64,000 nt of DNA from Saccopteryx bilineata (GCF_036850765.1 NC_089493.1:269059034-269123033), one strand, 5' to 3'; counted from the first letter of the stretch, positions 23,401 through 34,319 are shown. Program-made: numbers and translations. The notes: generated from the sequence alone by a model not told the origin.

Positions 23401-24326
23401 TGTTTGTTCATATATGCCTGAAGTGATATGAACTTCCCTCTTATCACTGCTTTTGCTGCATCCCATAGATTCTGATATGTCGTATTGTCATTTTCATTAG
23501 TCTGTATATATCTTTTGATCTCTGCACTTATTTCTTCTTTGACCCATTCATTTTTTAAAAGTATGTTGTTTAGTTTCCACATTTTTGTGGGATTTTTTTC
23601 CTCTTTTTTGCAGTTGAATTCTAGTTTCAAGGCTTTATGATCAGAAAATATGCTTGGTACAACTTCAATTTTTCTGAATTTGCTGATGTTGTTTTTGTGG
23701 CCCAACATATGGTCAATTCTTGAAAATGTTCCATATACACTGGAGAAAAATGTATACTCAGTCACTTTGGGATGAAATGTCCTGTAGATGTCTATCATAT
23801 CCAGGTGCTCTAGTGTTTTGTTTAAGGCCACTATGTCTTTGTTGATTCTCTGTTTGGATGACCAATCTAGAGCCGTCAGCGGTGTATTGAGGTCTCCAAG
23901 TATGATTGTATTTTTGTCAGGTTTTGTTTTAAGATCAATAAGTAGCTGTCTTATATATTTTGGTGCTCCTTGGTTTGGTGCATATATATTAAGAATTGTT
24001 ATGTCTTCTTGATTCAGTGTCCCTTTAGCCATTATGAAATGGCCATTTTTGTCTCTGAGTACTTTTATTGTCTTGTAGTCAGCATTATCTGATATGAGTA
24101 TTGCTACACCTGCTTTTTTTTGGATGTTATTTGCTTGGAGTATTGTTTTCCAGCCTTTCACTTTGAATTTGTTTTTATCCTTGTTACTTAGATGAGTTTT
24201 CTGTAGGCAGCATACAGTTGGATTTTCTTTTTTAATCCATTCTGCTACTCTGTGCCTTTTTATTGGTGAGTTTAATCCATTTACATTTAGTGTAATTATT
24301 GATACTTGTGAGTTCCCTATTGCCAT
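20499..24326 (-). CDS. ORF2: LINE-1 ORF2 protein: endonuclease and reverse transcriptase
   Basis: An uninterrupted 1,275-codon frame, the same length as human ORF2p, starting at ATG 24326-24324. It nicks target DNA and reverse-transcribes L1 RNA from the nick. The N-terminal AP-type endonuclease spans about residues 1-240, with N14, Y115, N118, D145, N147, D205, D229 and H230 in place. The reverse transcriptase core has '[20 protein letters not shown]' and the catalytic FADDMILY motif near residue 700. The C-terminal Cys-rich motif [18 protein letters not shown] keeps its C-C-H-C spacing. Oddity: residue 43, the metal-binding Glu in 'QETHL', is Lys here (codon AAA at 24200-24198), one G-to-A step from GAA. 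From the family's biochemistry this should abolish or greatly weaken nicking, while the reverse transcriptase looks intact. The upstream ORF1 is also broken. Confidence 0.95.
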   Translation of the reverse strand: MAIGNSQVSIITLNVNGLNSPIKRHRVAEWIKKENPTVCCLQKTHLSNKDKNKFKVKGWKTILQANNIQKKAGVAILISDNADYKTIKVLRDKNGHFIMAKGTLNQEDITILNIYAPNQGAPKYIRQLLIDLKTKPDKNTIILGDLNTPLTALDWSSKQRINKDIVALNKTLEHLDMIDIYRTFHPKVTEYTFFSSVYGTFSRIDHMLGHKNNISKFRKIEVVPSIFSDHKALKLEFNCKKEEKNPTKMWKLNNILLKNEWVKEEISAEIKRYIQTNENDNTTYQNLWDAAKAVIRGKFISLQAYMNKQERAQVNHLTSHLKELEKEEQRQPKSSRRKEIIKIRAEINELENRKTIEKINRTRSWFFEKINKIDKPLARLTKEKRERTHINKIQNERGEITMDTVDIQRITIEYYEKLYATKFNNLEEMDKFLEKYNLPRLSQEEAESLNRPISREEIEKTIKNLPKNKSPGPDGYTSEFYQTFKEDLVPILLKVFQKIEEEAILPNTFYEANITLIPKPGKDGTKKENYRPISLMNTDAKILNKILANRIQQHIKKIIHHDQVGFIPESQGWFNIRKTVNVIHHTNKTKNKNHMILSIDTEKAFDKIQHNFMFKTLNKMGIEGKYLNMIKAIYDKPSANIILNGTKLKAFPLKSGTRQGCPLSPLLFNVVLEVLARAIRQDKEIKGIHIGKEEVKVSLFADDMILYIENPKESTKRLLETISQYSEVAGYKINIQKSIAFLYANNETTEKELKRIIPFTIATKKIKYLGINITKNVKDLYNENYKPLLREIEKDIMRWKNIPCSWLGRINIIKMAILPKTIYKFNAIPIKLPMTFFKEIEQKIIRFIWNYKKPRIAKAILKKKNEAGGITIPDFKLYYRATTIKTAWYWQKNRHSDQWNRIESPEIKPHIYSQIIFDKGANNTQWRKESLFNKWCWENWKATCKRMKLDYSLSPCTKINSKWIKDLNIRPETIKYIEEDIGTQLMDLGFKEHFMNLTPMAREVKAKINEWDYIRLRSFCSARETDNKINRKPTKWEMIFSNNSSDKGLISKIYKELIKLNNKQTNNPIKKWEEDMNRHFSQEEIQMANRYMKRCSSSLAIREMQIKMAMRYHLTPVRLAIISKSGNSKCWRGCGEKGTLIHCCWECKVVQPLWKKVWWFLKKLQIELPYDPAIPLLGIYPQNSETLIRKDTCSPMFIAALFTVARTWKQPKSPSIDDWIKKMWHIYTMEYYSAIRNDDIGTFTAKWWDLDNMIRSEISKSEKNRNFIIPYVGGT

Positions 24327-24556
24327 TTTATATCTTGCTTTCTGTTAGTTTTGTGTCTTGTTTGATCCTTCTCTTTCGATTTTCTATCTTTTGTTTTTAT
24401 TTGGTTGTATTCCATACATCTTTCCTCTGTTGCTATCTTTTTTATCTCATGTGCTTCTGTGGTGGTTTTTTCAATGGTGGTTACCTTTGAGTAATGAAAA
24501 GGGTCCCTACCCTGTTCATTGTAGCAAACTATTTTGTGAGTACTTTTGCACTCCAT
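24317..24556 (-). other. 79-codon spacer ORF between LINE-1 ORF1 and ORF2
   Basis: An ATG at 24556-24554 opens a 79-codon frame rich in Lys, Thr and Glu that ends with TAG at 24319-24317. It overlaps the ORF2 start by 10 nt in another frame. It shows no known domain. It is in the same frame as ORF1, but three stops lie between them. Overlap of a short frame's end with the ORF2 start could favour reinitiation, which is only a suggestion. It may also be chance in a 326-bp spacer. Confidence 0.35.
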
Positions 24557-24652
24557 CGTCCTTTGCTACTGTTAATCTCCATCTTCTCCCCCTCTTTCTT
24601 TTTGTTGTTGTCACAGTTTAAATTTGGTTTTATTGTGTTCTTCTTGGAGCTT

Positions 24653-25648
24653 TTACTTGTGGCTCTGTTTTTTTTTGTTCTTTGTATCTGATTGGAGAAC
24701 CTTCTTTAGTAATTCCTGGAGTGGGGGTTTTCTGATGATAAATTCCCTCATCTTTTCTGTATCTGTGAATGTTTTTATTTCTCCTTCGTATTTGAAGGAT
24801 AGCTTTGATGGGTATAGTATTCGTAGCTGAAAGTTCCTCTCTTTCAGGACTTTAAATATTGGGGTCCACTCTCTTCTAGCTTGTAGAGTTTCTGCTGAGA
24901 AATCTGATGATAATCTAATGGGCCTTCCTTTATATGTTGTATTCTTCTTTTCCCTGGCTGCCTTGAGAATTTTTTCTTTGCTGTTGGTTTGTGTCAATTT
25001 CATTATGATATGCCTTGGAGTAGGTTTGTTGGGGTTAAGAAAACTTGGAGTTCTGTTTGCTTCTTGAACTTGAGGCTTTAGTTCTTTCCACAAGCTTGGG
25101 AAGTTCTCATCTATTATTTGTTTGAGTATGTTCTCCATTCCATTTTCTCTCTCTTCTCCCTCTGATATACCTATTATTCTTATGTTATTCTTTTTGATGG
25201 AGTCAGATAATTCTTGTAGGGCTATCTCATTTTTTTAAATTTTTGAGTCTCTTTCTTCTTCTCTCTGTTGTGCCTCAAGTTGCTTGTCTTCTATTTCACT
25301 AATCCTCTCTTCTATCTGACCTGTTCTATTAGCTAAGCTTGTTACTTTATTTTTCAGCTCGTGAATTGAGTTTTTCATCTCTGTTTGATTTGTTTTTATA
25401 GTTTCAATTTCCTTGGACATATATTCTTTGTGTTCATTGAGTTGTTTTCTGAGCTCCCTAAATTGCCTTTCTGTGTTTTCTTGTATATCTCGGAGGATTT
25501 TTAGGATTTCTATCTTGAATTCTCTGTCATTTAGCTCCAAGGTTTCCAATATATTAAATTTTTTCTCCATAGATTTTTCCTCATCTAGCTGTGTTACCTC
25601 TCTTTCTTTTGTATCCATGATATTCGATTTTCTCTTCCTTAATGGCAT
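24653..25648 (-). pseudogene. ORF1: LINE-1 ORF1 protein, broken by one in-frame TAA
   Basis: The reading frame runs from ATG 25648-25646 to TAA 24655-24653, 332 codons including the final stop, close to the 338 residues of human ORF1p. The first 137 residues are heptad-rich coiled coil ('IEERISEIEDKQLEAQQREE'). An in-frame TAA at 25237-25235 (codon 138) interrupts it. The frame then continues without a shift through 'NNIRIIGISEGEE', the RRM-type RNA-binding region, to the C-terminal domain ('LRILYPSKLSFKYEGE'). ORF1p normally forms trimers that coat L1 RNA. A ribosome would here release only the coiled coil, so the copy should lack a working chaperone. Confidence 0.9.
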
Positions 25649-27045
25649 CTGAGGGTGGTTTTGTTGATAGTATTAATGAGATTTAATAAAGAATAAAAAG
25701 TTAAAAAAATAATAAAAAAATAAAAAATCGAAGAGAGTTGTTTTTTAAAAAAAATTAATAATGAAATAAAGAAAAATAAAATAAAATAAAAATTTTTTAA
25801 AAAAGGAAATTGTTCCCCCCTCCTTTTTTCCTCTCCTCTCCTCTCCCCTCTTTCTTGAGAAAATCTTGTGGTGGACTGTGAATTATAACAAACAATGCCT
25901 GTGATGGAGGGCCTGAATTGGGGAAAAGTAATAAAGGGGCAAAAAAAAAAAAAAAAAAAAGAAAAAAGAAAAAAAAAGAGCGTATGGACCCACAAAAAGC
26001 AAATAAGGAAAAAATTTGGGTCAAGAATAAAATGATTTGCTTTTAGGTGTTGGTTGTCTAAGAGTTATGATGAGAGGAATAAGAGGAAAACGGAAAAATG
26101 GGGGACAAATTAAAAAATTACTATTGTATTTAGTGGAACAAGAACTAGATAACACGGAGAGCCAGGGATGGGAGCACTGCTAGTGAGTTAAAAAGGTGAA
26201 GTAAAAACCCCCCAAAATGCCACAAACATAAGTTTGAGTCCCAGATAAGATAATTTGTTTGTTATTGAGGTTTGAATGAGAGGAGATGTAAAGGAAAAAG
26301 GAAGAAACTAATATAGAGGGAGAAAAGAAAGAGAGAGAGAGAAAAAAAGAGGGAACCACTAAAAGAAGAAAAAAGAAAGGAGAGAGAGAGAGAGAGAGTT
26401 AAGGGTTTTGGAGTGCAACCCTCATAGAGAGAAAGGGAGAGAAGAGAAAAGATAATGGGAGATGTAACACTTATGGGTAGTGTAGTTCAAGGAGAGGAGA
26501 GAGTAAGACCGGTAGAGAGTTAATCGGCCAAATGGGAGGAGGAAAAAAAAGTATCAAGAATGAAGATAAGAGAAACAAACGAACAAATATAATAAAATGG
26601 GATAGGTTATAAAATCTGCAGATTATTCTTGATTTTGAGAGGTTATCTTCTTGCTTTTTCTTTTCTCTCCCTCTTCCTGGTCGGTGACTCTGTACCCCGG
26701 GTTCTGCCCCTTTGGCACGCTCAGGTAGAGGTTTGCAGTTGATAAGTCTCTATGGCAATGTCATGTATTGTGCTTTAGTCTCGTTGGCAGTCGAAGCTCA
26801 TTAGCATTTATAGGCTCCAACAGTGAGAGAGTCCGTGTTCCTGGAGCCTTTCTCCTAGTCTTTCCTTCCTCAATTAGTAGCCTGATAATCCAGCTATGGG
26901 GTTGCTGCTGCCTCTGCCTGGATAGTAAGAGGCTCAAAGAGCTGGCAACTCCCCACTCTATTTCCACTCAGCACAGGGCTCTGGGTAAGGCTCAGTCAGT
27001 CAGAGCTGCTAGCATAATCAGGCGGGCTTTCCGCCCACTCGAAGA

Positions 27046-27620
27046 CCTCTGGCTCTGCCACTCTATCCGGTAACACAAGTGGGCGCCCACTTCCGGGGCG
27101 CTTGGAGGAAACTCTCACTAACTGTCTGCGACTAGGATATCCAGCCAGCAGTCTCACGCTCTGAGTGAAACCCCCAACCGCAGGGAAAAGTTGCAGCGTT
27201 GGAATTGAGTCTCGCTCCGTCCCCGTGCGCGGCTTTTGCAAGGTGCTGGGGCGGCCCGAGATTCCGCTTTGGCCCACACAAAGGCCCCTGACTCTGCCCC
27301 TCTGTGCGATAACATGGGCGCGCACTGCCGAGGCACTCGGAGGAATCGCTCACTCCTTATCTGCGCGCGCAAACCAGCCGCATTTCCCTCTGAGTGAAAC
27401 ACCCTCCAGCACGGAAAATCTCAACCGTTGGAATTAGTTCTCACTCCCTCCCGTGCGTGGCTTTCCCAGGGCGCTGCAGCTGCCCAGAGACTCTGCCCTT
27501 GGCCCACAGAAAGGCCTCTGACCCTGCCTCTCCGTGGGGCAACACGGGCACCCACTCTCGGGGCCTAGGAAGAAATTCTCGCCCACTAACTGCACACCAA
27601 CCAGGAGACCGGGTAAAATG
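27046..27620 (-). repeat. Imperfect tandem units (about 230-239 bp) in LINE-1 5' UTR
   Basis: The block cct[c]tg[g/a]ctctgcc recurs at 27046, 27285 and 27515, giving steps of 239 and 230 bp. A second shared block, 'gagtgaaac[a/c]cc' followed by 'gttggaatt', recurs at about 27164 and 27392. The third unit is partial. The arrangement resembles monomer-type L1 promoters. Confidence 0.75.
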
Positions 27621-28032
27621 GCCGCTCCGCTTGTCTTTCTTTGTTTGGGTTTGGCGCGAGTGTTAGCTTGTATTGCCCGGGTTGCCACAGGATCAGATTT
27701 TCCTCGGCTTGGATCTCCGTGCCACAGCCTGGTTCGGCCGTTTGTGTCGCAGCCTGGATCTATTCACCCCCTTTGCCCGCCTCAGTTTCTATATTCACAG
27801 TTACCAGAGAAAGCCGCCCTGTTTAGGTTAGTGAGGAAGGCGGAGCATTTCTTACTCCCTATTTCCTTCGGGGTTTGGTTATATATTTAGCCAATTTTTC
27901 ACTCAATCATACCTTTGGGTGTATTGCGAAGCATCTGGAAGCTCCAAGTATATTTTTTTCTGTTTCTGGTTGAAGATCTTGTTGAGTTTTGGGGGAGATT
28001 TATCGGTATCGCTTCCTACCCCGCCATTACTC

Positions 28033-28040
28033 TGACGTCA
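28033..28040. promoter_or_regulatory. CRE palindrome TGACGTCA at the LINE-1 5' end
   Basis: A perfect CREB/ATF consensus site lies 7 bp inside the L1 5' boundary at 28046. It is in the right place to act on initiation at the first bases of the element. Function is inferred from the motif only. Confidence 0.6.
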
Positions 28041-28046
28041 TCTCCC

Positions 28047-28293
28047 CCTGGGGCTATTTTTAGTGCCTAAGGCTGCTGTACTCCAACAGAACTATCTTCA
28101 GCACCTGAGTCCCACTGCTGAAACCAATTGAACCACTGGCTGCAGAAGGAGAAGAGAGAAAGAAGGGGGAGGAGGGAGGAAGGAGCAAATGGTTGTTTCT
28201 CCTGTGTGCCCTAACTGGGAATTGAACCCAGGATGTCAATACACCGAGTCGGCACTCTATCCACTGAGCCATTGGCCAGGGCTATGAATTTTT
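28047..28293 (-). mobile_element. 5' part of the split SINE family A
   Basis: On the minus strand this starts agccctggccaatggctcag at 28282, with an A-box-like 'tggctcagtgg' and a B-box-like 'ggttcaattcc', then the body up to the L1 insertion. Bases 28047-28061 are the right copy of the L1 duplication; 28283-28293 is the outer SINE duplication. Confidence 0.85.
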
Positions 28294-28769
28294 AAAAAAT
28301 ATATAGATTACGGTTGAGCTCAGTCTCATGGAGGAGGCCTCCATTCACCAAATTATCTTGTGACTAATGCAAGTACACTCTGTAGATAATGCCCCAAAGG
28401 ACAGGGACCCACCTCTTTGAGAGTTTTTAAGGGAATAGCCTGATTAAGCCTGGGCAGCCAAGAATTGCTCTCCTGAGGGAGTGTCCTATGTGTGAGATCT
28501 GGGAATAAGTAACAATTAGCTAGGCCAAGGACGGGGACTGGGAGAACACTATGGCTGGAAGAGGTAGGCTGGTGCATGTGGATAGAAGGAATGGGACAAA
28601 TTTGAGGAGCTGGAAGGACTCCAGAGTGGAGAAGACAGCATGTGAGGCGAGACCTGGCATGGTCTCTACAAAGGCACCATACATGGGAAGGGGTCATCCT
28701 AGCCTGGAGCAAATATGGCTCCCTAGTGAAGCAAACCTCCAGGTACTCACCCCTCTACAGAGTCACCTC
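28294..28769. other. Unique stretch, nothing recognised
   Basis: No repeat or gene seen. Frames at 28353-28712 (minus) and 28551-28793 (plus) oppose each other. Confidence 0.35.
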
Positions 28770-29175
28770 CCCTTGAATGTCAGCAGGCCCTGAGACTTAT
28801 TTTGGACCAATCGAATGTGGTAGAAGTGACTCTGTGTGACTCCCAAAGCCGGGACATAAGAAGCTGTCTGTCTTCCACCAGGAGATCTTAGAAAGCTTGC
28901 ACTACTCTAACTACCATGCCCAGACCAACGACATGGCGAGGCCATGTTCAAAGAGAAATGCCCACCTAGCTCACCTTGCCTGGTTAGTCCAGCCAAGTGA
29001 AAAAATCATCTCCGACATCCATCCCAGTTGAGCCTTCAGATGACTCCAGCCCCAGCCAATATCTGATTTGCAGCTGCTTCACAGACCCCAATGGAGAAGC
29101 ACGCAGCTGAACCCAGTCTACCCGCAGAACTGAGAGAGCCAAATAAAGGATGGTTTTAAGCTACTAAGTTTGGGG
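28770..29175 (+). mobile_element. MaLR/ERVL-like LTR remnant
   Basis: 'cctgagacttattttggacc aatcgaatgtggtagaagtg ... ctctgtgtgactcccaaagc' then the 3' end 'ttttaagctactaagtttgg' is the order of a common mammalian LTR family. Reverse-strand copies of similar sequence are seen at 32071, 41960 and possibly 55320. Confidence 0.5.
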
Positions 29176-31879
29176 CTTAAACTTAGAGGAACAGAAATTG
29201 GAGCTTGGAAGTTGGGTGCTGCCAAAAAAATCCCAATAAAACCTTAAAGCAGACTCAAGTCATGGAAGAATTCCTTTGGATCAGTGGGGTTGTCCTTTGC
29301 ATATCTTGAGTAGTGAATACTGCCCAGACAGGCTTAGGGCACAATGCCTGCTGGACAGAATCTGGCTCCCGTCTACCTGTTGAATTTCCACAGTCTTTAA
29401 TTTGCGTCACGTGTTTTCCTGACAAACACAGAACGAATGGCTCAGTGTATCCTTCTGGGCACGACGCTGTGAAATTGTAACCAAGTTGATTAATAAGGTG
29501 TCTCTATTTCCCCTCTTTCGATCACTGCCATTTATAAGAAAACAGCAAAAGTGGATGGCAAAATATAAACCTGTCAGGATCCTGCCTTAACATAAATAAA
29601 GAAAAATGTGAAACTGTCAAATCTCACGTGTTCTGTATCCAGAAGAACATGATTGCGTCCTCCCTGCATCCTCCAGCATCCCATAATGCTCCTGTCAGTA
29701 AAAAAACAACAGCGTGATGTGCAGATGCTGCTTCTGGGTTTATTTTCATTTGGTTTGGTGATACCCAGGGTGGATTTTGAATCCCAATAAGACAGTTATG
29801 CACAGTATTCCTGCCATCCCAACTGGACAGAAATATAGTTTATTCATTATTACCAGACAGACTAAAATGCCCAGAAAGTGTCACCTTGGTCTGTGAAAAA
29901 AATTCTAGTACTATTGTTAAAGATTTTAAATGTCATTCAATCTATCTAACAAGCTCATTCATTTATTTTTTCATTCAATTTTTTTTCATTGACTGCTTCC
30001 TGTGAGCCAGGTACTGTGTTTATACTAAGTCAAGTTTCTCCGCTGTGGTGGCTGACTGTGGTCTTCAGCTGCAGAGCTGCATTAACTTCTGAGTTCTGGC
30101 GGAGCTGCCACTGAGCCCAGGTTTGGGCACAGGATAGTCTGTGTGTTTCTATCGCTCAGGTTTGCAGAGGGATGCTGGTGCCTTTCTTTCTGAATGTCTT
30201 ATTCACTTCCTCCTTCAATTCCAAGTATTGACCATCCTTTCAATAAGCTCCTTTTCTTTGTTTAAGTTGGCTGGAGTCCATTTTTACTGCTTACACCTAA
30301 GGACCTCCCCTTGATACATTCCTACATAAATCTCAGATGGCAAGGCGTTTCACGGTCTTCAGGACCTCTATCCAGCATCACATAAAACGAAAGCCCAACT
30401 TTGCGTCAGTGTTAGACCTCACCAGGTTTCACGTCACAGATGTACAATGGAAGCGGCACTTTTGGTCACGTTACCTTAAGTCTGAGTAGCTGCCTTCTTC
30501 CAGGTCAAATGAGGAAGTCCAAACTGAAAAAGGCCCAGCTCAGTAAGCTACGCCTACCCATCTCGTTCAACAGGATACCCTGTAAGCTCCTTGCTGTGAG
30601 AGACTGTGGCGTGTTCATTTTTGTACCTTCAAAAATAGTGACGGCTAAGCACTTGTGCTTCAAAGGTGGTTTTCAAGACTCGTTAGAATATAGATAGTCA
30701 TTAGATGGCTAGGACTCTTGGAAATAGATAACAGTGTCTTTGGAGATGGGAGAGAATTTAAGAACTGAACCCTCGGTAATATCGACATTTAAGAAAGAAA
30801 AGCCAGCAGTAGAGTGAGAGAGAGCAATCAGAGGAGGAGGGATCCCATGTGGTAAGAGAAGCCAGAGGAGACCAGCGTTTCGAGAACCAGGGACCAGTCA
30901 ACAGTGCCAAACGCTGCAGAGAGATCGGGCCAATGGAACACCAAGAGCTCAAAGAAGCTGCAATAAAAAAGCCACTAATAAAAGTCATTGCCAGCTAAGC
31001 AATGGCAACTGAAGCCAGGTTGCACTGTTTGAGGATGTGAGTCATGGCACGGCACTTTATTGGAATGGTAAAAGAGAAGGAAAAAGAAAGGACAAGACTT
31101 TGTAGCAAAAAAAAACAAAAAAAAAACCACACACAACACCAAGAAGGGCTGTGGCTGTTCTTTGTAAAGGAAAAAATATCATTAAATGAATTATTAAATG
31201 AATAATTATTTTAGAAATGAAATGTCCTAGTGAATGCTTAATTCCCCCGATTACCACTAAACCCCAAATTCCATTTCGAAATAATAAAAAATAATTGGTA
31301 TTTGTGTAGGACTTTGTGGTTTACAATGGTTGGGTTACTGTTCCTTGTCTCTGGTGTTTAAGCAAAACTGATTTACTCAAAACCCCAAACCAAGAATAGT
31401 CTTATATTGAATCTCAGACAAAGTAAGACTCTAAGACCCTTCCTTTGATCAGGGACTGAGAGCACTTGAAAAGAATACTGTGGTAATCCTCCCACTCTCC
31501 GCCTCTGAAAAAAAAGATCAAGCACGGATGCACATAGCAAGTGCTTCTTGGTGCTTTGAACTAAAAAAATCACACGATGCCGGGGGAGGGAGGGGAGTGC
31601 CCACGTGAAAATTTTCTCTAATGTAGATAAAGAGCAAAGACTGCTTCCTGTTATGGTCAATGGGGCTTACAAAGGAAAGCCACAGTCATTTTCCTGCTAT
31701 CTGGATGCCACAACTTTTATCCCCGTAATGGTACATTTTTCTAGTTATTTTATGTTATTCTTTTAAAGAAATTTCCTTTTAACGTTGAATGTGGACAGTA
31801 CGCATCCTCGGGTAAATATGAGACAGCAGAAGAATCCCTTCGACACTGACTTCCCTGCCCACGAAATCAGTCAACTTCA
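29176..31879. other. Long stretch with few recognisable repeats
   Basis: No gene. Possible conserved non-coding DNA at about 29395-29860 (no repeat visible, motif-rich AT DNA). L2- or MIR-like ends lie near 29940-30030, and an LTR-like 'ttctttgtttaagttggctgg' near 30250-30310. The rest is unassigned. Confidence 0.3.
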
Positions 31880-31990
31880 TGAGCAAAGGGGACCCTGTCC
31901 CTCTAGTTCATATTGTATTCCCATGACATAGCACAGTGGCTGGCATGTCATAATGATCTGTTTAATTAATTAATTAATTAATTAATAAGT
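31880..31990 (+). mobile_element. LINE-2 3' end followed by (TTAA)n
   Basis: 'cacagtggctggcatgtca' is the standard L2 end motif; 'ttaattaattaattaa' spans about 31963-31986. Confidence 0.5.
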
Positions 31991-32070
31991 ATTGCTTTGG
32001 TAAAGGCCTTCGTGATTTCTTCTCCTCAACAGTTCTGTTCCTTAATAGATGTCCCCTTGCTTTTCTTCTT

Positions 32071-32450
32071 TTCCCTGTACCCTATCTATTGCCATGTAGC
32101 AAACTGCCCCAAACACAGTGTCTTGAAACAAGTCTTTCATTTTACCCTCAAATATGAAATGTTGGCAGGGCTCAGCAGGGCCAGCTCCTCTCTGTATCAC
32201 GGGACATGTGACGGACTGGCTCAATGAGGGGCTGGAAGAGCCACTTCCAGCATGGCGCATTCACGTGCCTGGTAAGCTGGTCCAGGTTGTCAGCTGAGAG
32301 CTCAGCTGTGTCAGCCGGAGCCGTGTACCCCTCTCCATGTGCAACTCTCCACCAGTGTTTGCTGACTGGTCCCCCAAGTTCACACCAGTCACACCTTTCC
32401 CCTCCTTGTCCCTCTTGCTGTCTCCAGCAGGTCATTCAACCTTTCTGATC
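32071..32450 (-). mobile_element. MaLR/ERVL-like LTR remnant
   Basis: 'attgccatgtagcaaactgc cccaaacacagtgtcttgaaa' is the reverse complement of the LTR 3' end seen at 29140-29175, and the body order also matches. Several frames are open here, but they are repeat sequence. Confidence 0.5.
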
Positions 32451-33089
32451 AGGGGCACCCTCACCTGTAAGGAACGAGCGGTCATCCTCAGGGTTGCTCT
32501 CTCCTACCATCAGGGTTAGGGCAGCCTCTGTAGGTCACCCAGGGCAGGCTTCCGTTGAACTTAGCATCTCTGTGTTAAGAAACCATTTATTTTCAGCCTG
32601 TTTTTTAAAAATGACCCCCTAAGGAGAAAAATATCTTGTTTTATTTCATATATTCCCAGATATACAGTATATACCCCAGGAAGTCACAATAATAGTTATT
32701 GCTATATTAAAGGATAAAACTAAGACACACCAAGAATAAATAATTTTCTCATTATCATCATAAATGGCAGAGCTAGAATTTTAAGCTAAATCATTCTGGT
32801 GCTCAGGTCCCCACTTGTCAGAGAAAGTGGCCTGCCTGCTTCTCAGATGTACCACTGAAGGTGATAGGAAGAGATAAATCAGGGTCACGGCTTTGTTAGC
32901 TTTCAAAGCTAACACAACAATTTAAGACCAGCATAAAAATAAGCAGCAATCAAAAAGCAAAGGACCACACATACATGCTGTAATTATTTTTGAAGGACTA
33001 TAAATCAGCATTTTTTATACCCACGTCCCCCCAAAAGTCAAACAGAATAAAGAGAGTCAATGGGCAGAATCCTAAAATATCTCACAAAC
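32451..33089. other. Unique stretch, nothing recognised
   Basis: No gene or clear repeat. Confidence 0.35.
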
Positions 33090-33506
33090 ACCTTGCAGTT
33101 TCTTTCTTTCTTTCTTTCTTTTTTTTTTTTTTTTTTGTATTTTTCTGAAGCTGGAAACAGGGAAGCAGTCAGACTCCCACATGTGCCCGACCGGATCCAC
33201 CCGGCATGCCCACCAGGGGGTGATGCTCTGCCCATGTGGGGTGTCGCTCTGTAGCGACCAGAGCCACTCTAGCGCCTGGGGCAGAGGCCAAGGAGCCATC
33301 CCCAGCGCCCGGGCCATCTTTGCTCCAATGGAGCCTCGCCTGTGGGAGAGGAAGAGAGAGACAGAGAGGAAGGAGAGGGGGAGGGGTGGAGAAGCAGATG
33401 GGTGCTTCTCCTGTGTGCCCTGGCCAGGAATCGAACCAGGACTTCCTCACGCCAAGCTGACACTCTACCACTGAGCCAACCGGCCAGGGCCAACCTCGCA
33501 GTTTCT
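33090..33506 (-). mobile_element. SINE family A, full length, with 14-bp TSD
   Basis: ACCTTGCAGTTTCT (33090-33103) and ACCTCGCAGTTTCT (33493-33506) flank a complete minus-strand copy with head 'ggccctggccggttggctca', a slightly worn B box and a poly(A) tail seen as a T-run at about 33119-33137, plus (TTTC)n growth at about 33101-33119. The body is close to the copy at 41320. Confidence 0.88.
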
Positions 33507-34065
33507 AAAGGAGCAGGCTGAGGGCATGTGTAGGCAGTCAAGGGAAAAGATGTAGAAACAACGCTACAACACTGAAGCCCTCCCCCACAATCTCCGAGTC
33601 TCACCTCTGTGTTTCCCTGGCTGAGAGGAAGCTGGAGCAGGAATAGAGAATGATTATAATTACTCAACGCTAATTACCTTCAGCACTAACAAGGAGTTAG
33701 CAGTGCAGTAAAGAAAATAAATAAGACGAGGTATCCTGAGGGAGGGAGAGGCTTGGAAGGGAAAGACACACAGAGACTCAGTTTTGTCTCCCTCTTTCCA
33801 CAGATCAAAATATTGTGGCCAACATCCTTGCATTTCACCTTCGGAATCGTCCATGAGCTGGGAACAGAGTGAAAACAGACACTGGGAGAGGCAGGGAAAG
33901 TCTGAGGGAAACACGGGACTCGACAACCATTTAAGGTGAAATTAGAGAAAGGACCAAGAGCTTAAGAGTGACCTCAATGACAGCTGAAGGGCAAGACTTT
34001 TAAACAAAGTTGCATAAGGGCAAGCAGCATCCAGTTACTCACTATTAATTGTCCACATCCTCAGT

Positions 34066-34108
<43 letters not shown>

Positions 34109-34319
34109 CTCCCTGACTTTACACTCTGCAAGGAGAAGACAGTAGGATACCAGACTAAAGGAGACTTTAAAGAAGTCTTAGCGCTTACATTAAGTAACTA
34201 ATGCAAAATGTACAAATGGAAAAGATATGACATGCAAAACACAGTCATCGTTACAGATTACAAAATATTTAAAGAAATAAAAAGTATAATTAAAAATAAG
34301 CAAAGATGAAGAGACCATA
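33507..34319. other. Unique stretch with a (TC)n run
   Basis: A (TC)n microsatellite lies at about 34068-34104. No gene seen. Confidence 0.4.

Larger units (their letters stand above)
25649..28046 (-). promoter_or_regulatory. LINE-1 5' UTR and internal promoter region (2.4 kb)
   Basis: The segment between the ORF1 start and the L1 5' end is about 2.4 kb, much longer than the roughly 0.9-kb human L1 5' UTR. The ORF1-proximal 1.4 kb is A/purine-rich on the plus strand (pyrimidine-rich on the L1 sense strand; for example AG runs at about 26320-26400). The distal part is GC- and CpG-rich with tandem units at about 27046-27620 and a CRE at 28033. The promoter role is known for L1 5' UTRs generally; here it is inferred. 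Confidence 0.75.
20239..28061 (-). mobile_element. L1: Full-length LINE-1 retrotransposon with 15-bp TSD
   Basis: CCTGGGGCTATTTTT is repeated exactly at 20239-20253 and 28047-28061. The body (20254-28046, about 7.79 kb) reads on the minus strand as 5' UTR, ORF1, spacer, ORF2, 3' UTR and A-tail. The nick implied on the plus strand, TTTTT/A, fits the L1 endonuclease preference. The target was a pre-existing SINE. The copy looks fairly young: exact duplication, ORF2 open throughout and only one nonsense codon seen in ORF1. Confidence 0.95.

Noticed and set aside
33169..33667. Several 70-130 codon frames on both strands
   Set aside because: They lie in a SINE copy; similar frames occur in the SINEs at 16637, 36403 and 41339.
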